Source: Metopolophium dirhodum
Lineage: Eukaryota; Arthropoda; Insecta; Hemiptera; Aphididae
Direction: 5' to 3'
DNA: 64,000 nt
Assembly (NCBI RefSeq): GCF_019925205.1
Contig: NC_083564.1
Coordinates: 37,610,447 to 37,674,446, forward strand
The notes beneath the pieces are model-generated. The model was not told the DNA's origin. It searched no databases and was given only the letters and a program-made list of their open reading frames with translations. Shown piece after piece: positions 13,619-26,706 of this stretch; within the stretch, counting starts at the first letter, position 1, and every line of letters starts with the position of its first letter. Made by a program: the position numbers and the translations under genes.

Positions 13619-16600
13619 CTATGGAACTTGCATGCTATTTAAGTCGCCTGAAATATATAAATATAACATTAAAATAATAAATTATTCTGACAAATTATAA
13701 ATAACAAACATTTTGGTAACAACAGATATTAGACTGACTTGCATCTTGAAATCTTCTTCCAGCTTCTTCTTTTTCATTGCCATCAAAATACCAAAGAGTA
13801 ATTGCATACCTACACCAAATTAATGCAAATACATTGATTAAACTCAATTACATACTTCAGAAATGTTACAAATGTCATAAGGTTTAAAGGTTACATAAAT
13901 TCACCTAGTTTTAAAAGCTGGTTGAACTTCATGAGGATTTCTTCGGTCAGACCAAAAGAATAATATACGATCAAATAATGGTTCTATGTCAGCTACTTGA
14001 TCACTCCAACCTTCCGGAAATATTCTTAGCAAGCCACCATTTTCCTATAATACAATTAATAAATTCAATAAGCTTATTATTAGATCATAAATTATAAAAC
14101 TATTAAACAATGTCACTGACCAATTTTATCTAAACACAAATAGAATAATTTTGAAAACTATTATATAGAATATTAATTCCGAGAACCAATTTTTCTGCAT
14201 TAAAGAATAGAGGTATTTTTGTAAGTTTATCAATGTTATGTATAATCTCAATTACAAGATAAAAATGCTATTAAATGTTACAAGAAATTAAATATAATAA
14301 TAAATCAGAAACATGAAACCATTAATTGATTTAGTCTACTGGTAATATGATTATTTTATTTTATCGCAAATAATTTACCTATCATTAAGAGCTAATTTTT
14401 ATTCATTTAAAATATAATTACAATCATTATAAAACTACATGAAAAAAAAAACAATAAATAATAAGAACAAAATAATTTCATAAACCAGACTAAATATAAA
14501 TCTTGGATGTCTACCAATATTTTACTTGAGTGCTTACTTTAATATCCCAGTCTTTATTTAAATAATATATCGCAGTAATACATCGGCCATCTTTGTTTGG
14601 ATTATCTACATGCTTGACATAATGAGATCCATGTCCTGGATAACAAGCGACCATAGCCTAAAATAAATTTATGTTATTTAATTGTATGTAAAAGTTCATA
14701 ATAAAAACCTATAAATAAAGTAGGATAGCTAATTATTCAATGCATATTATAACTGTTTATTTGAAATACAATAATGTTTAGAGTAGGTAGCTAGTTCTAT
14801 TTCAACGAAAGAGAATGACAAAAAAATCAACAATATTATAATAGTAATAGATATATAAAAAAATATTTTTGTAATAATATTTTCTTTGGTAATAGACTTA
14901 GTCATAAGTAATAAGTACAAGCAGGATACCGGAGATGTTATGTCCTTGACCCTGATTACTAAAATTAAACTGAAAAGAGACTACTTTTGCTAATCAGAGT
15001 AAAATATCTCAAATCAGTATTTATGATATACAAGATTGAACATGCAATTGGCCCACAAACTTTGTCAATGTTCAATAAATCATATTCACAGGGCCTGCTT
15101 TAGCTTTTTTAGCACCCAGTGCAAGAATTATTTTGGCGCCTATCAACCCTTCTAAAATTCAAATTTAGATGCCTCTGGCCGTTCTGATTTTGATGCCCTG
15201 TACCTTCGAATGTGTCAATTGTATCTTAAGCCGGTCCTGAATATTCTTAACCTTATTAGAAAAGTATTCCATAATAATTATGTATGAATTTAATAGAAAA
15301 TACATTTTTTATAAAAGAAAAAACCCTTTTTATTAAATAGTGACAGAAAATAAATGTAGCCGGTTAAATTATTTATTTAGTTTTATAACTTAAAATAATT
15401 CATCAATTGGATTTTTCAACTTTATTATTGCTTGGATCTATATGTGAATATACCTAAATGTATTTATATTATGGTACTCTTAAACCGTCATTGGTTGCAT
15501 GGTTAGAAATTTTCTCACCTTGGTAATATTTAAGGTTTAGTTACCACTGCCTATTGTATCAGTTTATTGCCTTAGACATCCATGTACGTGTTTAGTAACA
15601 TAATATAAAAATAATTGTACATCAACCCAAATTGTAATTGACCATCAATTGGCAATATTTGTATAGTAAAATATAGAAGTTTGGTGATCAATACTTACAT
15701 AGTGAGAGGAATTCTCTACAAGTGACAAATGAAGTATAAAAAAAAGATGCGGCTAATAACAAGTTAACTTAACTAAATATATCAATTTTTTATATTTTTT
15801 TTATACAAACTTAGCTAAACCTCAAGACTTATCCATATCTAACGTCAGCAAAGACGAAGAATCAGTCTAATAAATACACCAACAGTTAGAATTCTTTAAT
15901 AACTATTATGTAATCTTAGCACATATTTGTAATTATTGTAATTAATTTGTAAAAACTTGTAATACTAGGCACATAGTAGTGGGTGAATAGCTATAAATAT
16001 GTTGAAGTCATTATTTTAATCAAAATTTATTTTTATGCAAGTAAATTTTAAACAAATTAGATAATAACGGGGATAATAATTATAACTACCTATGCTGCTG
16101 TCATAAGATAGATGCGCAAGTTACTTTCAAACATTTTGAGCAAAAACAGGTTTTGTTCCATAGTATTGGTATAAGTTATTTTATATTTTATTATTTTATT
16201 AAATATAAATAAATTAAGTTATTTGAATTTTATAATATTTTAAAGTTACATATTATAAAATATTAATGTTATTATTTCAATTTGACAATATTACACAGCA
16301 AATTATTGTTTTTACTACAGACTAAGCTAAAATGCAGTATAAATACCTAAAGTTATGCAATTTTACGGCATATTTACCTAGTACCTGAAAGTTTTCAACA
16401 ACTTACATAGTATTTAAGCTTGTGAGGGCAGTATGGCCAAATCATTTTATTTTATGACTACATAGTTTAACTGATGTTTATATGTTTATTGTTACATATT
16501 ATGTGCCCTAACAATACTGTTAATATTAAAAACTAAGAGTTAAGCAGTGGTCAGGAGTAGCGCGCTAATTGTAGCGACGCTACTTTATTTGTAGCAATTG

Positions 16601-17528
16601 ACGTAGCGTCATGACGTACATTATGCCTTAGATAGCGAAATACTATAGCGCGCTAAACATTTCCGGTTAGCATAGCGAAAATTATCATTATATTGTCACT
16701 ACCTACAATCTAATTGGTAATAATTAAAATATCAATTATGATTATATTTGTTTATTTATATTATAATGATTAGTGAAGTTTTTGTCTTGGGTCCTGTCCA
16801 GTGACCAAATGTCAAATCAGTACAAACTACAAACATTAGTTTTCAATAAGAACATTTTTAAAAATGTAGCGAAAAAGTAGCGTGCTACATCTAAACAATA
16901 GGGTTAGAAGCAGCGCGCTACATTTAAAAAAAGTAGCGATAGCGAGCTACTTTTTGGAGGGAGTAGCTGTAGCATTAGCGTGGTACAAAAAACTAGTAGC
17001 GTCCCGACCACTGGAGTTAAGGTATACATTCTATGTAAAGCCAGGCCCAGACTAGAGTTTTTTTATTTAGTACATCAATTTCTTGAATATAATGAATTTT
17101 TCTAAACAACTTACTTTGGTCCTGCCATTAATTGTATAGTTTCCAAGTTTACCATTGTCATTCATTTTGTTTGATCCCATGACTACGGCATCAACATCGC
17201 TTATAAGCTGTCCAATTTGTTTGCAACAATCCTCACGACCATCAACCCAAATGATCTGATCACCTCGTATAGTTTTGAGATTATTACTCGCTTTATTTCG
17301 AACCAACTGACCATCCTTGAACACTCCCATGTTATATAGATTCAAAACTTCATCTAGTACAGTCATGCCACGTTGATAACCTAGGAAATTATCTAACACG
17401 CACACTCCATACAGATCCATGTCGCGTATAATGTTGCGACATAGATCAACATAGTCACTGCGCTGGGACATTGGCACATTGGTACTTTGAACACTGTGGC
17501 TGGCTCTTTTATTTCGATTTCGTCCCAT
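13619..17528 (-). CDS. EGLN1: HIF prolyl hydroxylase (EGLN/PHD, insect Hph)
   Basis: Fe(II)/2-oxoglutarate dioxygenase that hydroxylates prolines of HIF-alpha when oxygen is available, marking it for VHL-dependent destruction. Exons in transcript order: 17528-17115, 14657-14538, 14044-13905, 13809-13739, 13647-13619; phases agree and give 257 residues. The iron triad is present: His154 and Asp156 in KHVDNP, and His216 in RRNPHEVQPAF. The 2-oxoglutarate-binding Arg is at 225 (KTRYA). Other hallmarks are DNFLGY, DGQLV, IRGDQIIWVDG, GKLGNYTINGRTK and FFWSDRRNPHEV. ATG 17528 was chosen because a polypyrimidine tract and AG sit just upstream (about 17547-17550); the longer open frame to 17642 is probably intron. 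No N-terminal MYND zinc finger is seen, so this form resembles a short EGLN. The last junction (13739 to 13647) is less certain; reading through instead would end the protein within about 20 residues. Two hAT-type MITEs lie in intron 1. Confidence 0.93.
15089..15239. mobile_element. Short hAT-like MITE in EGLN intron
   Basis: Ends CAGGGCCTGCTTTAG and, inverted, CAGGACCGGCTTAAG, matching at 11 of 15 positions. Flanks CATATTCA and AATATTCT agree at 6 of 8, consistent with an old hAT 8-bp target duplication. It is 151 bp long and non-coding. Confidence 0.55.
16545..17013. mobile_element. hAT-type MITE with perfect 8-bp target duplication
   Basis: Flanked by GAGTTAAG on both sides (16537-16544 and 17014-17021). 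Termini begin CAGTGGTC and end GACCACTG. The interior is built from repeated GTAGCGCGCTAC-like palindromic words (for example 16560-16570, 16645-16655 and 16912-16945). It is non-coding, 469 bp, in EGLN intron 1 about 100 bp from an exon. Confidence 0.88.
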
Positions 17529-18260
17529 TACAAAGAGATATTCTGAGAAAAAAAAACACAATACACCTGTAATACATTTACACAACATTTGTCGACGAAT
17601 CTTTAAGGCAATCTCGACAACTACCATCTGGTATCCTGGCATACCTACCTCACATGATAGTGTGAATGATCGGACAATATAGTGTTTTTTTTATTTTTAC
17701 TCGATCACGTCTTGGCTGGTGATGATTTCGTGTCGATTCACAATTGTTGGTCGTAGTTATGCATTAAGGTCACGACGATGGCCGCGCAGGTGTAAATCCG
17801 TGCGAAAGATACCGAATGCAATATCACTCGCACACCGGGAGATCTGACAACAGACGAAATCTTCTGATGGTACTATAACTGATTGCCACCGGGAAACCGA
17901 AAATAAAAAATAAAAACTAAAAACATTCGATTCACACACCACCAAATTTCTTACAAACACACGCACAAGCGTAAGCACACACGGGCGAAGTTCGAGATCG
18001 TAGTTCGTACACACATTGACACACAGACCAGATCGAATGAAAAACACATGAATATCGCAATTCGCAAACGGACCTCGGACGAACCACGAACGCAAACTGC
18101 ACGTACGCACTACGGCTACTACGGCACCTACCTACCTACATAGTACATAATATTAAAATAGTAATAATAACACTTATCTCGGAGACGCACTATCTACGAA
18201 GAGATAACACCGGCGGCGACGGCGAATGAAAGTAGCTGCTCGAATGCGGGTCTCGCCGGT
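17529..18260. promoter_or_regulatory. 5' region of EGLN
   Basis: A donor-like GAG|GTAGGTATG on the minus strand (about 17651) and an acceptor near 17550 suggest a short 5' UTR intron. Sequence from about 17700 to 18260 is richer in CpG than its surroundings, as expected around a promoter. The open frame 17757-18110 (minus) has no recognisable domain and is not a MYND finger. Confidence 0.45.
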
Positions 18261-19106
18261 AATGTGGTTACTCCACAATCCGTGGTATGGTCACAGAATA
18301 GATTAAATGGTATCATGGAGTATACTCCAAGTATGGTATACAGCACGGATATATATACTATCTGGTGTACAGTGCACGAACAAGCCACTCAGCCACGGGG
18401 ACACGGGGTTCAGTGGTTCACCTCAAATACTAATACGACAGTCGGCAATACGGGACCGTGGCCCGTGGGGTCTGATCTAAGACTGTGGGGACAACTCCTT
18501 ATCAGTTCCTCCCGAAATTGTAGTTATGGTTGTCGTTATTTTACCCCTTAAAAATAAATATAATATAAAAAAAAAGTTTTTACCTATTACTGCATTAGTT
18601 AATAGTTTCAATATTTCATATAAAAATACAAGTCGTGGTTCCATAATTTATTTTAAATATTGTCATCCTTTTTTAATATAACAAAATAAAATAATTTTTT
18701 AAGGAGTAAAATCAAGCAGTTTTAATAGCAATCTCGGGCTGGTCCCCAGGTTCTACAGTAGGTAGTAAGTGTCCCGTACATAGTATTGGTTGTACCTTCA
18801 CAAATATGCAGACATGCAGTACAGTACCTATCGCTTGTCGTTGTCGGGTTCTGTTCATTTAATACGCAGATAACAACATTTTGGTAGTTTGTTTCAAGAA
18901 TAGAGATAGATATAATAATAGAGATTTAGAGATAATTCTATAGCGTAAAATGTTTTGCAGTACGAATGACCACGTTTGAAACGTTGAAAAGGTTGAAATA
19001 ATCGTAAGCGCACAGAATACATGAAATCTATTTCATCTATTCTGTGGTAAGCGCTTGGTGCAGTATGTAAATTAACCGTAGTATATATTTGGAGATATAA
19101 TAGGTG
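18261..19106. other. Intergenic, no gene recognised
   Basis: Open frames near 18264-18551 have no known domain and no splice context. Nothing else stands out. Confidence 0.5.
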
Positions 19107-19225
19107 CAGTGTTTGGAAAGAACGTCGTTCATGAACGCACGTTCACACGTTCACGTTCATTCACATCCTTTTTTAAGGAGTGAACGTGAACGAGTTCATT
19201 TTTTTAGTGAACGTTCCGAACACTG
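19107..19225. mobile_element. 119-bp hAT-type MITE
   Basis: Termini are CAGTGTTTGGAA and, inverted, CAGTGTTCGGAACGTTCAC. The interior is rich in GTTCACGTTCA and TGAACGTGAACG words in inverted orientation. Flanks AATAGGTG and AATATGTG match at 7 of 8 positions. Confidence 0.75.
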
Positions 19226-20139
19226 AATATGTGTAACAGTTGTAATTTTAAATAAAATCATTTTATAGGTACTTTATATTAATAAACGTACGTTAAAATC
19301 ATAGAAAAGTAAGTAAAGTTAAGTACTGATTATTATTATAAATAACAAGAGGGCCCCGTGAGTGAGACTCGCGTTAAAAAGTGGAAAGCGGAAAAAGTAT
19401 AAGCAAATTCAACCATGGCGTATGTATTGGTTATTGGAACTGAACCAGACAAAACGCTTGATCATGGCGTTTGCAATGTTTGCAAACATTTACTTTACTG
19501 TTTAGCAAACAGACAGTCCGGATTTCTCTGTTATCAAACGTTTCCAACGTTAACCGCTATAAAATTTCTTCATAGTTTTCATCTATTGCGTGGTATGTGG
19601 TGATACATACTTTTTTCATTTTATTACTTATTTTGTGTATTAATACATTAAGTAAGTAAACGTCAGTTTCTTATTATTCAGAAACTATAATAGGGCCGGT
19701 TTTAAGGGAGAGCACCGGTGGAAAATTTCACAGGTTGGCATACTTTGGGAGTGGAAAATTATCTCAGATAAAATAAACAAACACTTTAATTTTTTTTTTG
19801 TAAAGATAAAATTAATCCGAAAACAAAAAAAAATGATGTGCTAAAAAATTAACAGTGATATTGATATTTTAGTTTAATAAGGAAATATTATTCATGTTAT
19901 CTTATGTGAGTGTGACCCACTGATGTTTACTAAACTTTAAACATTTTAATCGAATATTTGAATGTATAACATATACTAAACATAGTATAATATATATTCA
20001 GTTATTGTGTTGTCGCTACATCTAACTATATAAATGTGAAATGAAAATCTCTCTTAAGACTAAACTCTGGAACTACTTATCAGATCTTCTAAATTTTTTT
20101 TTAACGAAAGATTATATCACGGAGTAGGTTCTTATGAAA
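19226..20139. other. Intergenic, possible small ORF only
   Basis: An open frame at 19415-19603 (62 codons) lies in a stretch slightly less AT-rich than its neighbours, but I recognise no family. A hAT-like start (AGGGCCGG, about 19692) has no matching partner nearby. Confidence 0.4.
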
Positions 20140-21000
20140 GAAAATTTTAGGAAAAACCACCGGAAAAGTAGGATATCTGGATGTCAAAAATACAACAGTG
20201 GCGAAATCTGTTTAGAAAAAAATAAACTAAATAAAATAAAAATTTAGTTTTTTGTTGCAGGTTAAGATAATAATAGTGTATTATATATTGGTTGCTATTG
20301 GTTAATCAGGCATGTTTGTTGATTTTTATTATTATTTTTTGTCAATATATATATATATATATTTATACTATCTGACCCCGTGCACTTCGTTGCCCGTTAA
20401 ATGTACAAACTCTATATGACTCAAACTTTGTTCAATTCGTTATTTAATATTCGGTGTATGGTGTTCAAAATTTATCTTAACTTTTCTGTTGCCTGGAATA
20501 AAAATTCTGATTCACAGCAGCATATTATCGTGCTGTTTGTACGTAACTGTATGGATTTAACTCTAAAGTATCAAAGTTATACCAAGTTTGTCGTTTTTAC
20601 TTAATTCCACTTACGGTGGATTAATATAATCAATTAATAAAAAATCCTAACTTAACCTATATAACCGTCATAAAATCCGATGAGTATAAAAAAAACAAAT
20701 TTAACCCCTTTTAAAATTTTTTAATTATCCAGAGGTCTAATCTACACTCAAACATTAATTTATATATATATATAACCCATAGAAACCATTACTAAACAAA
20801 AATTGCTATCGTAAATCTCAAAATTCCTGCTTGGGCACCTACCGGGGGTGATCAATTCCCCTTTTAAATTAGCCTAAGACACTCACAAAGAATATGATTT
20901 TCTATTGGTGAAAGAATATTCGAAATCGGTTCAATAGTTTCGGAGTTTATCCCGAACATACAAACAAATGCTATCATTTTATATATTAGTATAGATATAG
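20140..21000. repeat. Dispersed repeat family A, copy 2
   Basis: Includes the blocks CACTTCGTTGCCCGTTAAATG, TCAAAGTTATACCA and CGGTGGATTAATA, and a 3' end AATCGGTTCAATAGTTTCGGAG...TATAGAT. The left part (20150-20330: ACCACCGGAAAAGTAGGA...AATCTG...AAATAAACTAAATA) recurs inverted at about 23910-24110. The second half is nearly collinear with 60640-61020. Confidence 0.6.
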
Positions 21001-21529
21001 ATATAGATCAGAAAATGATGCAAATTGCAATTGCATATTGTACCTACTACCTACCTAATAAAATACCTAAAAAATGTAGGGCCGTATTCCATAGTCGATG
21101 CTTAAAATAAGTATTGCTTAGATAATCTAATTTTGATAATTTGAAAAATAAAAATAATGTGATAACAACTAAAAGCAATGCTTAAGGTACAGTGCTTAAG
21201 CAATGCTTTAGGTCTTGACCAACCTTAATTTAAGTAATAATTTTTCTTTTTTTTGGCTTTAGCCAAAGTCTCGTTTATGAATCTTAATTGAATTTTGAGT
21301 CATAAGTATAGCATAATATGTGACTGGGTCACGTAAAAGTATATATTTTTATTCCCAAAAGCGCAATGTATACAATACGCTAGTCCGAATATTCCAAACG
21401 CCATCTTTGATTCACTACGCTCAGGTTAATAATATGTACCTATTTTGCCTATACTATACGCCGGGTAACTAATTCCTTAGACTTGAGTGAAATACTTAAA
21501 ACATTAATTATTAATATGTATATAATATT

Positions 21530-21830
21530 ATTAACTAGCTGTCACCCGCCTGCTCCGCCCCCGTGGATAGTTGCTTGAAAATTGTAGTGCTGTTTCGTGG
21601 CTCCACAAATCCTGTCTATCTATCGTGCAACTTTTTTTTTTATATGAAGAGTAATTAAATTGTATGCAGAGTAGTGTAAATCTTAACTTTTCCGTTACCC
21701 CAAAAAAAATTCTGATTGTTCAACTCCTGTGTAATATGATGTGGAAGCAATATCTTTTTAAGTGTAAATGATATTATATTTTAATGTAAGGCAATCTATC
21801 TACGGTACATCGTGGACCCCGTGATGTTTG
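21530..21830. repeat. Fragment related to repeat family A
   Basis: Starts with ACTAGCTGTCACCCGCC and includes TGTAAATGATATTATATT, which also occurs in copy 1 (about 820-840). It abuts family B to the right. Confidence 0.4.
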
Positions 21831-21859
21831 TACTGGTGAAAGACATAAGCGCCAAAATG

Positions 21860-23376
21860 AGATAAGAAAAAAAAAAGTGGATAAGTGGATGTCGCTCTGC
21901 TGTACAGTAGGTTACAAGTGGGTTATTCTAATGGATGGTGTTAAATTTGAATTCAATGATATAATATCATTGTATAAGAAAAACGATTCTGAGCGAAAAC
22001 GGTCAGTCAGCCTATGATATTACCAAGTATATTTGATGATATTATTGTGAATAAAGTAATTCATATATAACCTATTTACGTGGAGCCTTGTTTTAAATTT
22101 TCGATCCTTAGCCATAAAAGTTAAACATTTTATACATTTTTAACCACAAAATAATTTATAAATTATAAATTTGATAAATGTTGTCAAAATTTGAAATTTA
22201 AATGCTTATAAAAAAAAATTGTGCCCATGTAGTTATAATATTTTTTTAACTTTTATTAGAACGATATATCATATAGCCTTATATTAAATTTTCACGCTTT
22301 TTTACCCAACAAATAAAATTTTATTGATATTTATAGAAAAAAAAACTAAAAAAATTGTCCGTAAACAGCTCAAAAAGAGTCAAAATATTTTTCAACATTT
22401 TAAGGTGTATAGAAAATGCTAATATAAACATTCAGTGAAATTTTCAAGTAACTACAGTCATTTGTTTTTTAATTACAATAAAATAAGAAAATTGATACAT
22501 GAGAAATCGAGTGAATATCAAATGTTGTAAAAATATAAATTTCAGACGCTCATAAAAATTTAATTTAAGTTTCTTGTAGACATTTTTTTTTTTGATAAAG
22601 GTAGACAAACTTATGAGTAATCTTATATTACATTTTCAAATCTTAGATTTAAAAAGAAAAATTTTTATGAATTCTCAACTCAAAATAATTTGCTATTTTT
22701 CGTGATTTTTCCGTATTTTGTCAAAATTTGAACTTTAAATGCTTATAAATAAAAACTGTGACTAAAGATTTTTAATTTTTTTCATCTGCCTTTGAAACAA
22801 TAACCTAAGAGTTTTCTATTAATTTTTCAAGCTTTTTTACTCAACAGATAAAATTTTATTGATATTTTTTAGAAAAAAAACTAAAAAAATTTTAAACTGA
22901 CGATGGCCGTAAACAGCTCAAAAAGAGTCAAAATATTTTGTTAATTTTACGGTGTATAGGAAATGCAATTATTAATATTCAGTCAAAATTTCATGTCCCT
23001 ACGGTCATTTGTTTTAGAGTTACACCTAAAACCAAAATTTTCTCAAAAACAGATTTTGCGTAAAAATTCCCGTTTTTCCTTAATTTTTCTTTTGTTTTTC
23101 ACGTCGCTTTTGAAAACTATACTGGGAAATTTTTACTTTTGACCCCCCAAAGTACCAATTAGATTCACTTTGCTATCAGAAAAGTTAATGTTGAAGAAAA
23201 TCCAAGCACTTTTACTGTCCTAAAAGGTGATGACAGACACAAAAATAAAAATAAAAAAAAAAAAACACACATCATTGTAAAATCAAAACATTCATCGCTT
23301 CGCTCAGAATCTAAAACACACATCATTGTAAAATCAATACATTTATCGCTTCGCTCAGAATCTAAAATTGTATAGT
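21860..23376. repeat. Repeat family B, long copy (plus orientation)
   Basis: The left end has GTGGATGTCGCTCTGCTGTA and AAAAACGATTCTGAGCG; the right end has CGCTTCGCTCAGAATCTAAA. Inside, a unit containing TTATTGATATTT, AAACAGCTCAAAAAGAGTC and GTCATTTGTTTT occurs twice in direct order (about 22170-22490 and 22715-23020), offset by roughly 545 bp. No conserved ORF. A long inverted copy lies at about 45380-47640 and a short copy at 27250-27718. Confidence 0.7.
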
Positions 23377-23689
23377 ACGAAAGCGCAAAAATCTTAGATA
23401 CCTGTGTGTCACGCATAATAAATGTCAGTTACATTTAGAACTATATATTATATTTTAACAATTTTTTATAAGATCGAAAAAATCAACCGATTTATTCAAA
23501 TTATATTTATTTGTATAATGTATATTATATTTTATCAATTTATTATTGACATTTTTTCTTAAGATCAAAAAATCAACCAATTTATTAAAATTATAATTTA
23601 TTAATTTCTATTATATTTATTGACAATTTTTTATGAGATAGACATTTTCAAATAACTATTTATATAAAATATTAATTTTGGCGCAAATG

Positions 23690-24235
23690 ATATGCCATTT
23701 TTCCTTATGTCATATTATAGCCGTTTGTACTTAAGTGTAAAATTTAACTATCAAAGTATCAAGTAACAAAGTTATACCAAGTTTTTTGTTTTTACTTAAT
23801 TCAACATATAGCGGACATGTTATTAATTTCATCTTCAACTATATTGTTCCTAGATAAGCGCTATCCTCTTGGCACTATTTGTGGAGCGGCCATGGTTTGA
23901 TTTCCTCTTTTTATTTTAATAAAATTCTTCAAAATTAACAACTAAAACAAAACTAAAACATTCATAAATTCATAACCAATAGCAACCTTACAATAAACAA
24001 AAATATATTATTATTTAGTTTATTTTTTTCTGGACAGATTGCGCCATTAATGTATTTTTTATTTCCAGATTTCCTACTTTTCCGGTGGATTTTCCTAAAA
24101 TGTTCTCTCATAAAAACCTTTTCCTGACAATTATGAACACAACAAAAAACATAAGCCTAATCGGTCAAGCTGTTTCGGAGCCAATAACCGTAACACAAAA
24201 TATGGACTTGCTTTTATAGTATAGATTATAATTAT
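23690..24235. repeat. Repeat family A fragments, partly inverted
   Basis: Contains AACAAAGTTATACCAAG (direct), and about 23910-24110 is the inverted counterpart of 20150-20330 (TTTCCTACTTTTCCGGTGG). It ends with AATCGGTCAAGCTGTTTCGGAG and TATAGTATAGAT. Confidence 0.55.
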
Positions 24236-26706
24236 ACTACATTATATAGTTGTTATCAAGACTCACAGTTAGATCCAGAACGACCATAAGAACTTAGAAG
24301 TATAAAATAAAGATATAAACTTCCCCTATAAAAACGTACATATAATCTTTTCTGACCGTTTTCAGAAGTGGATTATGATTTAAAAAATGCACAACTGTCA
24401 GTTGTTATTAACCAGTGTACCTAACATAAAATAGGATTTTTTTACGTTTTTTTGGAAAACATAATTTTTATTACCTTTATTTAACGATGAATTGTGTACT
24501 GAACGTCTGCACTCTAGTCTCTAGATTATACGGTACAGCTAGGTTTGACCGGAATAGTCGATGTTTACACGTAAGTTGGTTTTTATATTATGTTGGTACA
24601 CAATTTGAACCAGTGATTTACCCCTTGGTAAATTTTAAAATATCTTTGGAGATAAAATATTTTTATTTTGCCTAAGAATTTCTTATCATCTGAGCGCACG
24701 GCAGTGCGCCAGGCCAAGTTCCAGCAATGCCAGTGTATCTTTACACGAACCAATTCGCCCAGTTTTTCTAACCCATATATCTCTGTTTCTTCTTAAGATA
24801 AACTTTTGAAATTTAAAACACAGATAAATCTCGAGTAGCTTAGGACGCTGTAAGAAAATGAGCCCTGAATATTGTGCCATTTCAAAATGGGAGGTTTTCA
24901 AAATTTTTCAATATTGTTACCGACTCACCGACTCACTGATTCACTGACTCACTGATCATCAAAATTATAAGACACTTCCTGTATAGGTAGAAACGTGAAA
25001 TTTGGCACAAAGGTAGGTTTTACAGTGTTACTAAAAGGAAAAATCTAAAAATTGAAATTTTTTCAAAATTTATGTCGCTTTAGAGAGTGTATTTCTAAAC
25101 GTATGAAGTGGCGCGCTTAGCACGCATAAACGTTTTCTTTTAAACACAATATGGTGATTACAATATGGTGATTACAATATGGTAATAAGAAATTGTTTGT
25201 AGTTGACTTATATATATATTTATAAAACATAGTAATGTTTTCATAAATTTATTTTATTCAAATACGAAATATAATATAATTATTCAAATACAGAATATTT
25301 TAAAAATATTCGTCGGTTTACGGACGATAATTTTACCAACAAAAACCTAACAGTGAAAAAAAGCCAAATTCCAAACTCCCTCCCAAAAAAGTCGGCCTAT
25401 CAAAGTAGGGAAATCTACATTGTGGCCAACTCTGCTATTTTTTAATTCATAACCTCACTGCACTCCTACATTAAAAGTAACACTCCTCTTTTATTTGTAT
25501 TGTTTAACACTTGGCCAGCATATAACATCATTAACGAATACATTCATCGCTCAACTCAGAATCTAAAATGTATCGAAACTCGAAAGGGTATTTAAATAGG
25601 AATTCTGAAGTTGAGTTATAATAATATTACTCAAATATTTGTTCGGTCTAAGCGGCCGAAGTCGAAGATGCATTTACTAAGTTATTATCAATTACACTAT
25701 TTAGTATTTACTATCCATACGAAAATAAATGTCTACATTTTACCTATTATGTTCTAAACACATATATAATATATATACATATAGATTATAGACGTAATCT
25801 CAGGGTCTTTTTTGTGGACATCAACACTAATATAAGCAATATTTTATCATTCAAAAACACAAGTATTACAGAATTGCCTAATTATACTTTACCCTATACT
25901 TCAACCTGCAGTATTTTTAGTGAACACTCGCCCAAACTGTGTACGCCCGAAAGGCCAATAGCAATTATAATGATTATAGCACAAAATAGACCTAATACAT
26001 CTTAAAAATAACGCTGTATAGTTATAGAACACCTACCTATAATATTTTTTTTTGAGCTCCCATTAGCTGTTATTTTGGTCGTAGGTGATTGTAGGGGGAG
26101 TAACGGTTGATTTTTACTCGTTTTGTATGTGTGGCAAAGATTTGTTGCTAAAAATCACGGGTGGTCGCCCATGCGGGAGCTAGCAACACCGGTCGATACG
26201 TACACTCAGAGCGTTTCCGCAGTAGGTTGTATGGACCAAACCACACCAACCTATACCTATAAAAATAATTACGTAATAATATAACAATATACATAATATA
26301 GTGTATACATTTAGAATATCCCATTTTTTCTTCAGAACCAAGTGAACCAACATTAAGCAATAGATTCAGGTCAAAGAGGGAGGACTAAATGACTATCCCA
26401 CATATTTTATTTTTTACCAAAACAGGAAACCGCACATACTTGATGTGTATCAATTAATAGGTTTGGTACAGCGTACACCGACACACCGTACGTATGGCAT
26501 ACCTATACGTATACGTATTCGTGTTATGATTAAACTTTCAAAGAAATAATTCAATTGACACTCAAACAATTCTTATCTCTAGCTTCACTATTTAGTCATA
26601 ATACCCATAATAATCTATACGATTATATAAGCACCTACCGCCTAATACACTACATTTAATGTATAGAGTTCACGCAAATAACACAGTTCTAGAAACGCGA
26701 TTCATA
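24236..26706. other. Intergenic, repeats only; upstream of Pvf
   Basis: Holds a short ACTCACTGA-type tandem array (about 24923-24957), a threefold 14-bp tandem (unit CAATATGGTGATTA, about 25146-25186) and a loose family B end near 25545-25567. Open frames at 24487-24675, 24686-24901, 25814-26005 and 26148-26360 show no known domain. The last few hundred bases should contain the Pvf promoter and 5' UTR; I see no clear TATA box. Confidence 0.45.

Noticed and set aside
17757..18110. Upstream coding exon (MYND finger) of EGLN
   Set aside because: The 117-residue frame has cysteines but not the MYND CxxC spacing, and no matching donor phase to 17528.
21075..21250. A complete MITE starting GGGCCGTATTCCATAGTCG
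   Set aside because: The start looks like a transposon terminus, but no inverted partner was found nearby.
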